Notes: a model not told the origin generated them from the letters alone. A stretch of DNA of 59,339 nucleotides from a virus (IMGVR_UViG_3300028883_000010:1-59339); one strand, 5' to 3'; shown: positions 34,579 to 42,520, counted from the first letter of the stretch. Made by a program: numbers and translations.

Positions 34579-36522
34579 TTATGCAGCCTTTTTGGTTTCG
34601 GCCCCGAAAACAAGTTCCGGGTGATCCGGGGATACAAACAGCCTGATCTGTTGGGCGGAGGTCTGGTACAAGTCGGTGACGGCCTCGGCATTGTCCACAA
34701 AGATCGGGAAGTCACGGCCATGATGGGCGGCGACAACCTCACAGATGGAAAGCCCGACATTGATTCGCATGGCGTTGTTCAGGCTGCCATAGGGCACGCC
34801 GTCGACCGTGACCTCGCAGCATTCAGCGAGTCCGCCGTTAATCTGTTCGTCGAACAGCTTGAACCTGGCCAGGTCGAATTTTTCGTTGATGCTGGTTTCC
34901 AGCATGGAAACCTTGGCCCGAATGAAATCTTCACAAAGGTTCAATTCGCATTCGAGCCTTTCATACTCGGCGGCCAGTCTCTTTTCATCGGCCATGTACT
35001 TTTTAATACGCTCATCGATCTTGGAATTTTCCTCAATCTGCAGGATTTCCGTATCAAGTTTGGCCTTCTGCGATTCGATTTCTCCAATTTCCGCCTTGAG
35101 GCTTTCAACTGCAACGCTGTTTCCGTCCTTGATACCGTCAATTTCCGTCTGCAGCGTTATGGTACGGTCCGCCATTTCCTTGTGTGCGGGCGGGAATTCA
35201 GCCTGTTTAATCGGTTCTTCCTCGGCCTTTTTAAGATTTGCCTTGGCCTTGGCAAGCGCCTTTTCAGTGCTTTCGATTCCAGCCAGCGCCTTTTCCCGGT
35301 CAAGGCGGGAGGCTTTCAGTTCGGATGAGACAGCCTTGCCGGCGTTGTTGATATTCCTTTTGCGGTCCGCCTGCTGCTGGTTGAAGGCAGCCCGGGCATT
35401 CTTCCGTGCTTCCTCGATCTGGTTTTCCGGTATGTCCTGGCCGCAGGTGGGGCAGATGGTGACGATTTCATCGGTGTCAAAGGTTTCCGCGTCGACCTTG
35501 AAAAATTCATCGCGTTTATCGGCGATTTGCTTTTCAAGGGCCGCAATTTCTTTTTCGATCCGGTTCAGCTTGCCTTTTTCACCTTCCAACACCCGATCCA
35601 GGGCATCAACGGCCCGACGGCATTCTTCTACAGCATCGTCATGGTCATCCTTGGCCTTGCGGTTTTCCCTGCTGATTTCAGATTCAATGCGGATCCGCTT
35701 TGCATCGATTTCAGCCAGCTCTTTTTCACGCGAGGCAATGCCGCCGCCGTTTTCCAGATTGATAAGCTCGGCGTTCTTTTCTTTGAGCCGTTCGTTTATG
35801 CCGGCCAGGGCAGACTTGACCGTTTTTTCGCCGCGGGCCTTGACAAAGCTGTTGTTTGCCTCATCGATCCGGATAGGTAGGGCCTTCAATTCTTCATTGA
35901 TTTTTGTTTTTCGGGCCTTGATAATTTTTTTGTGATCATCGATGTTGCGCCCGTTCAGGACGCCGGCCAGGTCTGCCAGGTCCTCATTTGCGTCGATGAC
36001 ATCGGCATCGGTGATGTTCCCGCAAATCTCCAGCAGCAGCGCCCGGCGCTTCTGCCAGGTCATGACCTCATTGAAATAGCGGGGGTTCGTCAGGAGACGG
36101 AAGGTTTGTTCCTCGGCGATGGTTTTGACGGTGTCATCAAATTCTTTTTTTTTCGTGGGCACGCCGTCAATGAAATAGTCGGTAGTGTGACCGGTGAATT
36201 CTTTCGAGGCCGATCCTCTTTTTTTGGTGTATTTTTCGTAATAGACTTTTTTCAGGGTGATCTGTTTGCCATCAAACTGAAAGACCCCCTCGACGGATAC
36301 GTCTATGTTGGTTTTCGGCTTCCCGTCGGCGCCCAGGGGTTTGATTTCAAACTGGGCACTGTTCAGCGAGTCCTTACCGAACAGGAGCCAAAAGAAAGCA
36401 TCGGCAATCGTCGTCTTGCCGGTACCGTTATCGCCGAACAGCTCGACGGTTTCGCCCCGGGGTTCAATGATAAAATCTGAGAGCCCTTTGAAGTTTTTCA
36501 TGACCAGCTTAATCAGTTCCAT
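34579..36522 (-). CDS. Rad50/SMC-like ATPase with zinc hook
   Basis: A 647-residue ATPase of the SMC/RecF/Rad50 group. Walker A is GDNGTGKTT (about residue 31). Two long coiled-coil arms (about residues 200-330 and 375-530) flank a CPTCGQ hook (about residue 350) like the Rad50 zinc hook. The C-terminal lobe has IFVDNAEAV in the Walker B place (Asp-Asn rather than the usual Asp-Glu) and no obvious LSGG signature. AAGGAGA precedes the ATG. It probably processes DNA ends with a nuclease partner; the MBL-fold protein downstream is a candidate. No SbcD-type nuclease is seen. Confidence 0.85.
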   Translation of the reverse strand: MELIKLVMKNFKGLSDFIIEPRGETVELFGDNGTGKTTIADAFFWLLFGKDSLNSAQFEIKPLGADGKPKTNIDVSVEGVFQFDGKQITLKKVYYEKYTKKRGSASKEFTGHTTDYFIDGVPTKKKEFDDTVKTIAEEQTFRLLTNPRYFNEVMTWQKRRALLLEICGNITDADVIDANEDLADLAGVLNGRNIDDHKKIIKARKTKINEELKALPIRIDEANNSFVKARGEKTVKSALAGINERLKEKNAELINLENGGGIASREKELAEIDAKRIRIESEISRENRKAKDDHDDAVEECRRAVDALDRVLEGEKGKLNRIEKEIAALEKQIADKRDEFFKVDAETFDTDEIVTICPTCGQDIPENQIEEARKNARAAFNQQQADRKRNINNAGKAVSSELKASRLDREKALAGIESTEKALAKAKANLKKAEEEPIKQAEFPPAHKEMADRTITLQTEIDGIKDGNSVAVESLKAEIGEIESQKAKLDTEILQIEENSKIDERIKKYMADEKRLAAEYERLECELNLCEDFIRAKVSMLETSINEKFDLARFKLFDEQINGGLAECCEVTVDGVPYGSLNNAMRINVGLSICEVVAAHHGRDFPIFVDNAEAVTDLYQTSAQQIRLFVSPDHPELVFGAETKKAA

Positions 36523-36548
36523 CAGCGTTCTCCTTTTTTTGTTAAGCT

Positions 36549-36583
36549 TAAAAGGGCGGGCGCTGGCTGCCCAGGCCCGCCCT
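36549..36583 (-). terminator. Intrinsic terminator or attenuator, leftward operon
   Basis: On the minus strand GGGCGGGC (36575-36582) pairs with GCCCGCCC (36554-36561), plus one A-T pair, followed by TTTTAAGC. It lies in the gap between the gene at 36605 and the Rad50-like gene and would reduce read-through. The short T-run suggests partial termination. Confidence 0.55.
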
Positions 36584-36604
36584 GGTATTTTTGCCAGGTG
36601 CCGG

Positions 36605-37330
36605 CTATGCGATTACCGGGATGTCAACCGCCTTCCGCAGGTATTCGGCGATGTTGTGCATCGCTTCAAGCTTCCATTTTCCGCCGTCTGCAATGTGCAG
36701 AGAACAGGCCATGCCGTTTCGGTTGTTGAGCCTGAAAATGACCTGAGACGCTGGCTGTTCGACTTCGCGAAACGTCCGGTAGGGCCGGAGGGTTAGCGGA
36801 TTCTTGATTTTAACCTGAGACTTGGTATGGATGCCGGTCTTGATCTGAATGGACTGGGAAAACCCATCATCCTTGTTTTCGACGATCTGTTCATTGGCCA
36901 GGTTTCCAAGCATGTCGATTAGCGCATCAATTTGTTCATCCGGGACAAACATGGATTGCAGGGCAATGATAAAATCTTCCAACTGGATCCAATGGCCGAA
37001 GCTGAATTTTCCACCTTCCAGCAGTGCCGTCAGGTAGTTGAAACGGATGTTGTCGTTTTTCGGATCAAGATGCCCGAACAGATTGACGGTATCGTAATCC
37101 TGGACATGCAAAAACAGCGCGTCCGGATCGTAAGGAATGTCATTGCTTTCCAGATACCCCTTAATGCTGTCCAGTGTGTGTGTTTTCAGGTGGTCAGGTG
37201 CGTGCTGTTCCGGCGCCTTGAGCCGGGAAACGGCCCGGCCGTTCGCGCGGTCAATGTATAGATTTTCATCATGTTCGAACTCCCGGGTTTTCCCCAGGGA
37301 AAGAACCTTTTCAATGGCTTCCGTGATCAT
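36605..37330 (-). CDS. Hypothetical protein of the recombination operon
   Basis: A 241-residue protein. Its middle holds FLHVQDYDTVNLFGHLDP and GGKFSFGHWIQLEDFIIALQSMF, and its end TFREVEQPASQVIFRLNN. The pattern loosely recalls the DUF2303-type proteins of some phages, but I am not sure of it. Its start overlaps the upstream gene by four bases. Position beside RecT and the ATPase suggests a recombination accessory. Confidence 0.6.
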   Translation of the reverse strand: MITEAIEKVLSLGKTREFEHDENLYIDRANGRAVSRLKAPEQHAPDHLKTHTLDSIKGYLESNDIPYDPDALFLHVQDYDTVNLFGHLDPKNDNIRFNYLTALLEGGKFSFGHWIQLEDFIIALQSMFVPDEQIDALIDMLGNLANEQIVENKDDGFSQSIQIKTGIHTKSQVKIKNPLTLRPYRTFREVEQPASQVIFRLNNRNGMACSLHIADGGKWKLEAMHNIAEYLRKAVDIPVIA

Positions 37331-37725
37331 CCTATTTTACCTCCCCTTATCGGTTTGACATTGCCAAACGGCAATTGTTGTTGTGGGGCTATGCGTTCGC
37401 GCGCGTAGGTGCGCCCTTTTTCATCCAGTTTGATTTCCGCCAGGCCCTTGATGGATTCGTGTCCGGACAGCTTGGTTGACTTGCAGTTCATGGCAAAGGC
37501 CAGCATCGAGCGGCCTTCATCTGCAGGTACAACTGCCACCTTGAGCGTGATTTCGCGCGGTTTGGCGTCTGTGTTGATGTCGACAATGTTCGGCAAAACC
37601 TCATCATTGAGGACCCGGTCAAAGGCCTCGATGGCGCCGCCGCCCAGGATTGTAATTAACGACATCCGATCCTCATCGATGACCTTGTCAAGCATTTCCC
37701 GTAAAAGCTCATAGCGATCTTCCAT
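37327..37725 (-). CDS. Hypothetical protein of the recombination operon
   Basis: A 132-residue alpha/beta-looking protein (SLITILGGGAIEAFDRVL, EITLKVAVVPADEGRSMLAF). GGGGGTGG precedes the ATG. It is coupled to the gene at 36605. No family is recognised; phages often carry a small protein of this type upstream of a RecT-type module. Confidence 0.6.
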   Translation of the reverse strand: MEDRYELLREMLDKVIDEDRMSLITILGGGAIEAFDRVLNDEVLPNIVDINTDAKPREITLKVAVVPADEGRSMLAFAMNCKSTKLSGHESIKGLAEIKLDEKGRTYARERIAPQQQLPFGNVKPIRGGKIG

Positions 37726-37729
37726 TTTG

Positions 37730-37852
37730 TTACCACCCCCTTCCAGCTGTTTGAATGATGACGGTTACCACGGCCAGGGCCGCAGCAATCAGCGCGACCT
37801 CGATAAGCATGTCAACCGTTTCCCTGCCAAACCGCCAAATTTTATCTTTCAT
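37730..37852 (-). CDS. Very small single-pass membrane protein
   Basis: A 40-residue protein starting MKDKIWRFGRETVD with one membrane helix (VALIAAALAVVTVII). I chose ATG 37852, which has AAAGG upstream, over a longer frame from 37954 whose extra residues look non-coding. It would be the first gene of the leftward operon. Function unknown. Confidence 0.5.
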   Translation of the reverse strand: MKDKIWRFGRETVDMLIEVALIAAALAVVTVIIQTAGRGW

Positions 37853-38126
37853 TTTTTTGCCTTTGATATAACCCTGGCCGCCCGCATTGGCTGATGAAGT
37901 GCGCCCGCCGGAGGCGGCCAGGGTGTTTGATAGGAGCCGACGGACGCGGGACATCGGAAAACTTTAAACCTTCCTGCTTTGGGAAAACGTTACAAATTCC
38001 TGTTGTGTTGCTGCCGGCATGCCCGGGTTCGCTCGCCTGTCAAAGCGAATTGCGAGGGGCTCGCCGGTTTGACACCTAAGTTGATCCGCCTGAAGGCTTC
38101 AAAGGTTAAGATGTCAACGGCAGATT

Positions 38127-38141
38127 AGGACATATTGTCCT
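38127..38141. promoter_or_regulatory. Repressor operator O1
   Basis: The palindrome AGGACATATTGTCCT. It shares AGGACA-N3-TGTCCT with O2 and O3, all within 860 bases of each other around the repressor gene. Binding by the repressor or Cro-like protein is inferred. Confidence 0.8.
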
Positions 38142-38149
38142 ATAAAGCA

Positions 38150-38164
38150 AGGACAAAATGTCCT
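38150..38164. promoter_or_regulatory. Repressor operator O2
   Basis: AGGACAAAATGTCCT, same half-sites as O1. Centre-to-centre distance to O1 is 23 bp, about two helical turns, which would allow cooperative binding on one face of the DNA. Confidence 0.8.
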
Positions 38165-38211
38165 TTTTTATAAAAAAAAGGGGTTATGAAAGGACGGATT
38201 GGCAAAAGGCA

Positions 38212-38242
38212 TAAAAAAACCCCGGGGGAGTTCCCGGGGTTT
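38212..38242 (-). terminator. Terminator of the repressor gene
   Basis: On the minus strand AAACCCCGGG pairs with CCCGGGGTTT across the loop AACTCC and runs into a stretch of seven T. It lies 30-60 bases past the repressor stop codon and separates the repressor transcript from the left control region. Confidence 0.8.
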
Positions 38243-38243
38243 A

Positions 38244-38264
38244 GGTGGTGGTGGTGGTGGTGGT
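38244..38264 (+). repeat. (GGT)7 trinucleotide tract
   Basis: Seven GGT units between the repressor stop codon and its terminator. Runs of GG could form a weak two-layer G-quadruplex on the plus strand. It is outside coding sequence, so length changes would not alter a protein. Confidence 0.7.
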
Positions 38265-38273
38265 GGGTACGGG

Positions 38274-38921
38274 TTAGCTGCTTATTATAACAATTATTTT
38301 ATCCAAATTATGCGGCGCATGGCCATGGTTGAAATATAGTGGTTTTTGAACCAGGCTGAATGGATGTAAAATATCTTGGTTTGTACCTCGTTCAATCCAG
38401 GTGATGTGTGACAGCTCGCCATCATTAAAAATGATCTTGTCTCCGTTTTTTATTTCCTCCGGATCTGCTTTGCGGGCAATCAGAACATCACCGCTTTTAA
38501 ACATGGGAAACATCCTATCCCCAACAATTCGGATGCCATAATATAATGAAATGTCTTTTTTGGGGAAATCATGAACCAGGCTTTTTATATCGATAAGACC
38601 GAAGTCATGATCATTATCAAAATGGTAATGCCTTTTAAATTGGTTGTTTGACGTTTCTGCCACGATTCTTACTTGATCCTCCCTGCTGCCAAGCAATTCA
38701 TCTCGGGATACATTTACACCGTATCTTTTAAACATTTTGACGACTCGGTCGACTTGATCCATCTTCCAGTGGTGTTGACCTTTTAGGAGTCTGTAAAAAT
38801 GCGATGGGTCAAAGCCAGCTGCTTCGGCAAACGATTTTCGCGTAACGCTGCCTTGAATTTTGGAAAGCGACCTTACCACGCGATTTCCTATCCGTCTATC
38901 GTTTTCGGATAGTTTTTTCAT
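38274..38921 (-). CDS. LexA/CI-like prophage repressor, S24 domain without catalytic serine
   Basis: A 215-residue repressor. Residues about 15-75 are a helix-turn-helix (TRKSFAEAAGFDPSHFYRLLKG). Residues about 120-215 are an S24/LexA-like domain: IRIVGDRMFPMFKSGDVLIA, then FNDGELSHITWIERG. In active members the first motif reads GDSM.P with Ser as nucleophile; here it is Arg. The usual Lys near the second motif is not evident either (SHITWIER). So RecA-stimulated self-cleavage is unlikely. It would bind O1-O3 and hold lysogeny. The gene is followed by its own terminator. Confidence 0.85.
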   Translation of the reverse strand: MKKLSENDRRIGNRVVRSLSKIQGSVTRKSFAEAAGFDPSHFYRLLKGQHHWKMDQVDRVVKMFKRYGVNVSRDELLGSREDQVRIVAETSNNQFKRHYHFDNDHDFGLIDIKSLVHDFPKKDISLYYGIRIVGDRMFPMFKSGDVLIARKADPEEIKNGDKIIFNDGELSHITWIERGTNQDILHPFSLVQKPLYFNHGHAPHNLDKIIVIISS

Positions 38922-38961
38922 TTTTTTGCCCCAAGGAAGGATAATGAGTCTTTTTTCTATA

Positions 38962-38991
38962 TTGACAAAAGGACAATTTGTCCTATATGAT
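38962..38991 (+). promoter_or_regulatory. Rightward early promoter with operator O3 in the spacer
   Basis: TTGACA (38962-38967) and TATGAT (38986-38991) are 18 bases apart; TATATG at 38984 would give 16. The operator AGGACAATTTGTCCT (38970-38984) fills the spacer, so a bound repressor must block RNA polymerase. Transcription would begin near 38998, next to the Cro-like gene's ATG. Confidence 0.8.
38970..38984. promoter_or_regulatory. Repressor operator O3
   Basis: AGGACAATTTGTCCT, the third copy of the AGGACA-N3-TGTCCT palindrome. It lies upstream of the divergent repressor gene as well, so it can control repressor synthesis too. Confidence 0.8.
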
Positions 38992-38998
38992 TTCTATT

Positions 38999-39163
38999 AT
39001 GAAAAACAAACTCGAAATACTTGAAAAACGGTTCAAAACCAGACAGGCCGTCGCGGATCGCCTCGGAATCAGCTTGAGGCATTACAGAAGGATAAAAAAA
39101 GATGGTCGCGTTTCAAAGCCCGTTGGTTTGTTAATAGAGGCCATTTTGGCCGCTAAACGATAA
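38999..39163 (+). CDS. Cro-like regulator, probably leaderless
   Basis: A 54-residue basic helix-turn-helix protein (FKTRQAVADRLGISLRHYRRIKKDG). I chose ATG 38999. It falls seven bases after the -10 hexamer, so the mRNA would have almost no leader, as for lambda cI from its maintenance promoter. An upstream frame start at 38978 lies inside the operator and is not credible. Divergent from the repressor and controlled by O3. Confidence 0.7.
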   Translation: MKNKLEILEKRFKTRQAVADRLGISLRHYRRIKKDGRVSKPVGLLIEAILAAKR

Positions 39164-39265
39164 CCCATAGCACGGGCTTTGGGATAGGTCTATTTTTATT
39201 TAAAACTGTGTCCATTTTATTCTTTTTTAAAACAATTTCAAGCAACCTAATTTGTATGGTTTTGT

Positions 39266-39514
39266 ATGAAAATCACGGACATATTAGACGAAATCATTGA
39301 TAAAGAAGGCGGTAAGGTCATAGCCGCTGCGGCCGGAATTGATCAATCCTTGCTTTCCCGTTTCAGAAACGGCACCAAACCCCTGAAAATTGGTCAAATC
39401 CAGGCGATATTTGAATTTTCGGAGTACATGCTGACAACTCAAGACCATCAAGCCGATTTAAAAAAGGCTATCGTAACGGTTGCCGGGCTCCTCAAGGAGG
39501 AGATGGGCCGATGA
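39266..39514 (+). CDS. CII-like helix-turn-helix regulator
   Basis: An 82-residue protein with a phage regulator helix-turn-helix (GGKVIAAAAGIDQSLLSRFRNGTKPL) and a helical C-terminus (LKKAIVTVAGLLKEEM). Second gene of the rightward operon, the position of lambda cII. No strong ribosome site is seen. It overlaps the next gene by four bases. Confidence 0.7.
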   Translation: MKITDILDEIIDKEGGKVIAAAAGIDQSLLSRFRNGTKPLKIGQIQAIFEFSEYMLTTQDHQADLKKAIVTVAGLLKEEMGR

Positions 39515-39783
39515 TACAGAGCCCCTGCCAGTCATGCCCGCTGAGTTGTCGGGATAAAAACCATTGGGCATGTAAACATTGCAAGGCCCGAAAGCTCTAC
39601 ATCGATGCTATCGAACACGACGCAGATTACACCGGGCTGTTTGTGGATGACATCAACTCAAAAATCAAGGCATGGATTCCGACCCCCGCCGAAATAGCGG
39701 CTGCCGCACTAAAGCAAAAACTGACCGCCGCCACTTATCCCCCCAAAAAACACAAATCCAAAATACAGAGGCCCGCGGAATGA
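39511..39783 (+). CDS. Cys-rich zinc-binding protein
   Basis: A 90-residue protein. The first 28 residues hold six Cys in CQSCPLSC, WACKHCKARK, likely binding zinc. The remainder is helical with a basic end. It overlaps both neighbours by four bases. Function unknown; co-expressed with replication genes. Confidence 0.65.
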   Translation: MIQSPCQSCPLSCRDKNHWACKHCKARKLYIDAIEHDADYTGLFVDDINSKIKAWIPTPAEIAAAALKQKLTAATYPPKKHKSKIQRPAE

Positions 39784-40598
39784 AACGAGGCTACACGAAA
39801 TCATACCGCAAGGAACTTGAATCCGATATTTGGATGATGCCGCCTTTGTATCACCGGGTATTTCATTACCTGCGCCAGAAAGCCGAATGGAAACCGACCA
39901 TTTTCCCGACGCGAAAAAAGTTCGGGATTGCCGTGAACCCTGGGCAGCTAATCACCAGCATGGGTAATATCGCCGAAGGCGTTGCATGGTACGAATACGG
40001 CGCCAGGAAAGTCCCAAATCGTAAAACCATTAGGGACGTTTTGACCTGGCTCGAAGGTAACACCATGGTAACAGTTTTTAGTAACAAGCGCGGAACGTTC
40101 ATTATTATAAATAATTGGGATGTTTACAACGTTTCCGACAACAAGAAAGTAACACCGGGGAAACAGCCGGAAGTAACACCGGAGAAACACAGACCGGACA
40201 TACCTAAAGAAGTTAAAGAATTTAAAGAAAAAAAGAAAAAACCTAAAACCCTCTTTGTCGAAACTCAAATTGAGTTTCGACTCGCCCAATACCTTTTCCA
40301 ACTTATTCGCCGAAACAATCCCACCGCCAAAGCCCCAAATTTCCAGACATGGGCCAAGCACATCGGTTACATGATTCGCCTGGACCACCGGGACCCAAGA
40401 GACATCCAGACGGTAATTGAGTGGTGTCAGCAGGATTCTTTTTGGCTCGCAAACATCCTGTCAACGGCAAATCTCCGGGAAAAGTATGACAAACTTTGGA
40501 TGAAAATGACCAGGGGGGGGCGGGGAAATAGCAGATTTGACTTGCATGAGCATCTTGTTCAGGTCGGAAGGGAATTCGTTGAAGATGAAAGTATCTGA
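39780..40598 (+). CDS. Replication initiator-like protein (O-type)
   Basis: A 272-residue protein. Residues 1-110 form a winged-helix initiator region (ESDIWMMPPLYHRVFHYL, VNPGQLITSMGNIAEGVAWYE, RKTIRDVLTWLE). Residues about 120-160 are a Lys/Pro/Glu linker, and 165-272 a helical C-terminal domain (FQTWAKHIGYMIRLDHRD). The order resembles phage replication proteins that recruit helicase. The linker-coding bases hold origin-like repeats (see 40147). It overlaps the following gene by 14 bases. Confidence 0.75.
   Translation: MKRGYTKSYRKELESDIWMMPPLYHRVFHYLRQKAEWKPTIFPTRKKFGIAVNPGQLITSMGNIAEGVAWYEYGARKVPNRKTIRDVLTWLEGNTMVTVFSNKRGTFIIINNWDVYNVSDNKKVTPGKQPEVTPEKHRPDIPKEVKEFKEKKKKPKTLFVETQIEFRLAQYLFQLIRRNNPTAKAPNFQTWAKHIGYMIRLDHRDPRDIQTVIEWCQQDSFWLANILSTANLREKYDKLWMKMTRGGRGNSRFDLHEHLVQVGREFVEDESI
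40147..40255. other. Candidate replication origin inside the initiator gene
   Basis: Two direct repeats, AAGTAACACCGGRGAAACA, at 40147-40165 and 40171-40189 (period 24). Next comes a strongly A-rich stretch from about 40203 to 40250. Iterons followed by an easily melted AT-rich tract inside the initiator gene is the arrangement of the lambda origin. Confidence 0.5.
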
Positions 40599-41094
40599 CA
40601 AAAAACGGTTTGCAGCAGCCTTTCAATCCTTGTGTGAAATTTTCGGCAAAGAATCAACCAAGATAATGCTGAAAGGATATTTCAGAGCCCTGGAACGCTT
40701 GTCTATTGATCAGGTTGAAGCCGCCATTTCCCAGGCAATCAAAACCTGTACTTTTTTGCCAAAGCCAGTTGAATTGATCAATCTTGTTCCCGGAGGCAAG
40801 GCCCCGCAGCTGGAGCACAAGGCCGGCGCCGAGGCAGATCGGATTCTATCTCATATGAAATTAAAAGGCTCAAGTGTCTGGCCGGATCTTAGCAAGGATC
40901 CTATTACCAAACACTTGATGACAAGCCGGTGGATATACAACTTGTGGGCGCGAAACATGATCGAGGCGGATGAACATTGGTGGCGAAAACAGTTTGTCGA
41001 GGCATACCAGGCCCGACAGGAAACCGATATGTCGCCTCAGATTGAGGCAGCGCCCAGAGTTTTAAAATTATGTTCAGGAATAGGAGGAAATTAA
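40585..41094 (+). CDS. Helicase-loader-like replication protein (P-type)
   Basis: A 169-residue helical protein starting [16 protein letters not shown], with [29 protein letters not shown] and [12 protein letters not shown]. This is the pattern of the phage DUF6475-like/helicase-loader group. I use ATG 40585 rather than 40537, because the longer frame would lie deep inside the initiator gene. It would load the host helicase at the phage origin. Confidence 0.7.
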   Translation: MKVSDKKRFAAAFQSLCEIFGKESTKIMLKGYFRALERLSIDQVEAAISQAIKTCTFLPKPVELINLVPGGKAPQLEHKAGAEADRILSHMKLKGSSVWPDLSKDPITKHLMTSRWIYNLWARNMIEADEHWWRKQFVEAYQARQETDMSPQIEAAPRVLKLCSGIGGN

Positions 41095-41098
41095 AAAA

Positions 41099-41563
41099 AT
41101 GGCATCGTTAAACAAGGTTCAGCTTATCGGCAATCTCGGGAAGGATCCGGAAGTCAGGTACACCCAGGGCGGCACGGCAGTAGCCAGTTTCAGTATGGCC
41201 ACTTCGGAAAAATGGAAAGACAAAAATAGCGGTGAAATGCGGGAACGCACCGAATGGCACAATATCGTCGCATGGGGCCGCCTGGCGGAGGTTTGCGGAG
41301 AATACCTCCACAAGGGAAAGCAGGTTTACATTGAGGGCCAGCTGAAAACCGAAAAGTACGAAAAGGACGGGGTCACCCGGTACGCCACAAAAATTACAGC
41401 TCAGTCCATGAAAATGCTCGGCAGCAATCCACAGGGCCAGCAGCCGGGCGCTCAGGGTGGCGGATACGGTAACGGCGGTTACCCGGGGCCTGGAAACAGC
41501 GCGGCCCCTCCGGAATACGACGGCCCCCCGCCCGGCGGCTATGACGATGATATTCCATTCTGA
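41099..41563 (+). CDS. ssb: Single-stranded DNA-binding protein
   Basis: A 154-residue SSB. The OB fold covers residues 1-110 ([37 protein letters not shown]). A Gly/Pro/Gln-rich linker follows, and the C-terminal tip is DDDIPF, the standard partner-docking peptide. AGGAGG precedes the ATG. It acts with the replication genes upstream and probably with RecT and RusA. Confidence 0.97.
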   Translation: MASLNKVQLIGNLGKDPEVRYTQGGTAVASFSMATSEKWKDKNSGEMRERTEWHNIVAWGRLAEVCGEYLHKGKQVYIEGQLKTEKYEKDGVTRYATKITAQSMKMLGSNPQGQQPGAQGGGYGNGGYPGPGNSAAPPEYDGPPPGGYDDDIPF

Positions 41564-41757
41564 TGGCCATGAAACCAAACGCGAATCTGCCGCCGGCATG
41601 CCCACTGCGCGGGAAACCGTTTACCAAGGCATGCCGGTTTCACCCCTGGGCCTTTTCAAAGTTGCTGCGGGAAAAGGCTATTCCGAATCCGGATGGCAGC
41701 TGTCCGTTATTGAGGGTCTGCAGGCTGAATAGAAAAAGGAGGAACCACAGTGGATGA
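41563..41757 (+). CDS. Small basic Cys-containing protein
   Basis: A 64-residue basic protein whose ATG overlaps the SSB stop by one base. Contains CPLRGKPFTKACRFHPW and GSCPLLRVCRLNRKRR; the four Cys could bind zinc. No family is recognised. It could be a non-coding frame, but the tight coupling to SSB supports it. Confidence 0.5.
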   Translation: MAMKPNANLPPACPLRGKPFTKACRFHPWAFSKLLREKAIPNPDGSCPLLRVCRLNRKRRNHSG

Positions 41758-42502
41758 ATCTATTCGAAATGAGTTAACGATTTTTGTTTACGGCAAAAAA
41801 AAGGTTAGGACCGTGAATATCGGTGATGAGATTTGGTTCGTCGCAAAAGATGTCGCTGAAGCTCTCGGGTACACATGGAGCGGAAGCCGAATCAAGCATA
41901 TCCCGGACGAATGGAAAGGGATGACATCGGTTGTCACCCCCTCTGGAACCCAAGCAATGGCGGTACTTTCCGAGCAAGGGCTTTATTTCTTTTTGGGCCG
42001 ATCTGATAAGCCGGCCGCTGTCCCAATGCAAAAATGGGTAGCAGGGGAAGTTTTACCCTCTATCCGCAAAACTGGATCATACGGAAAAGATCCAATTGCC
42101 GCCCTGAACGATCCTGCAACCATGCGGGGGTTGTTACTTACATATTCCGAGAAGGTTCTTGCTCTTGAATCTCAAGTTGAACAGCAGGCCCCAAAGGTTG
42201 ACGGTTTCGATCGGATTTCAGACGCGGATGGATCAATGTGTATTACTGACGCGGCAAAAACGTTACAGGTCCGCCCAAAGGACCTTTTTCAATATCTGTC
42301 AGCACAAAGCTGGATATATCGTCGTACCGGTTGCAAGCACTGGGTAGGGTATCAACCTAAACTACAACGAGGAGTGGTGGTTCACAAGGTTACGACTTTC
42401 GAACGAGCCGACGGTACCGAAAAAATAACAGAACAAGTAAGGATTACGCCGAAGGGTCTTGCTGAATTGGCTGAAAAATTTTCGGCTAAAAAAGCCGCAT
42501 AA
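41750..42502 (+). CDS. BRO/ANT-type antirepressor
   Basis: A 250-residue protein with GTG start and AGGAGG upstream. Residues 10-105 are a BRO-N domain (WFVAKDVAEALGYTWS, VVTPSGTQAMAVLSEQGLYF, KWVAGEVLPSIRKTGSY). Residues about 145-250 are a KilA-C/ANT DNA-binding domain (ITDAAKTLQVRPKDLFQYL, QVRITPKGLAELAEKF). Phage antirepressors of this build inactivate prophage repressors by binding them. Since this phage's repressor seems unable to cleave itself, this protein is a good candidate for the induction switch. Confidence 0.85.
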   Translation: MDESIRNELTIFVYGKKKVRTVNIGDEIWFVAKDVAEALGYTWSGSRIKHIPDEWKGMTSVVTPSGTQAMAVLSEQGLYFFLGRSDKPAAVPMQKWVAGEVLPSIRKTGSYGKDPIAALNDPATMRGLLLTYSEKVLALESQVEQQAPKVDGFDRISDADGSMCITDAAKTLQVRPKDLFQYLSAQSWIYRRTGCKHWVGYQPKLQRGVVVHKVTTFERADGTEKITEQVRITPKGLAELAEKFSAKKAA

Positions 42503-42520
42503 AACCATGAAAGGATGAAT

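Larger units (their letters stand above)
37853..38273. promoter_or_regulatory. Left immunity control region (non-coding)
   Basis: About 420 bases with no convincing gene. They hold two repressor operators (38127-38141, 38150-38164), the repressor terminator (38212-38242) and a GGT tract. A leftward promoter must lie here to serve the operon starting at 37852. A TTGACA is visible on the minus strand at 38113-38118, but I cannot pick a good -10 partner. Confidence 0.65.

Noticed and set aside
34808-35935. 375-codon plus-strand Ser-rich ORF
   Set aside because: Antisense of the coiled-coil arms of the Rad50-like ATPase; Glu/Lys codons read backwards give Ser/Phe-rich sequence.
38090-38118. Leftward promoter at the TTGACA on the minus strand
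   Set aside because: No acceptable -10 hexamer lies 16-18 bases downstream, so only the region, not a promoter, is annotated.
38245-38266. Possible vector contamination: CAC repeats followed by TAA look like a His-tag
   Set aside because: The tract lies outside the reading frame of the repressor, and no other vector sequence surrounds it.
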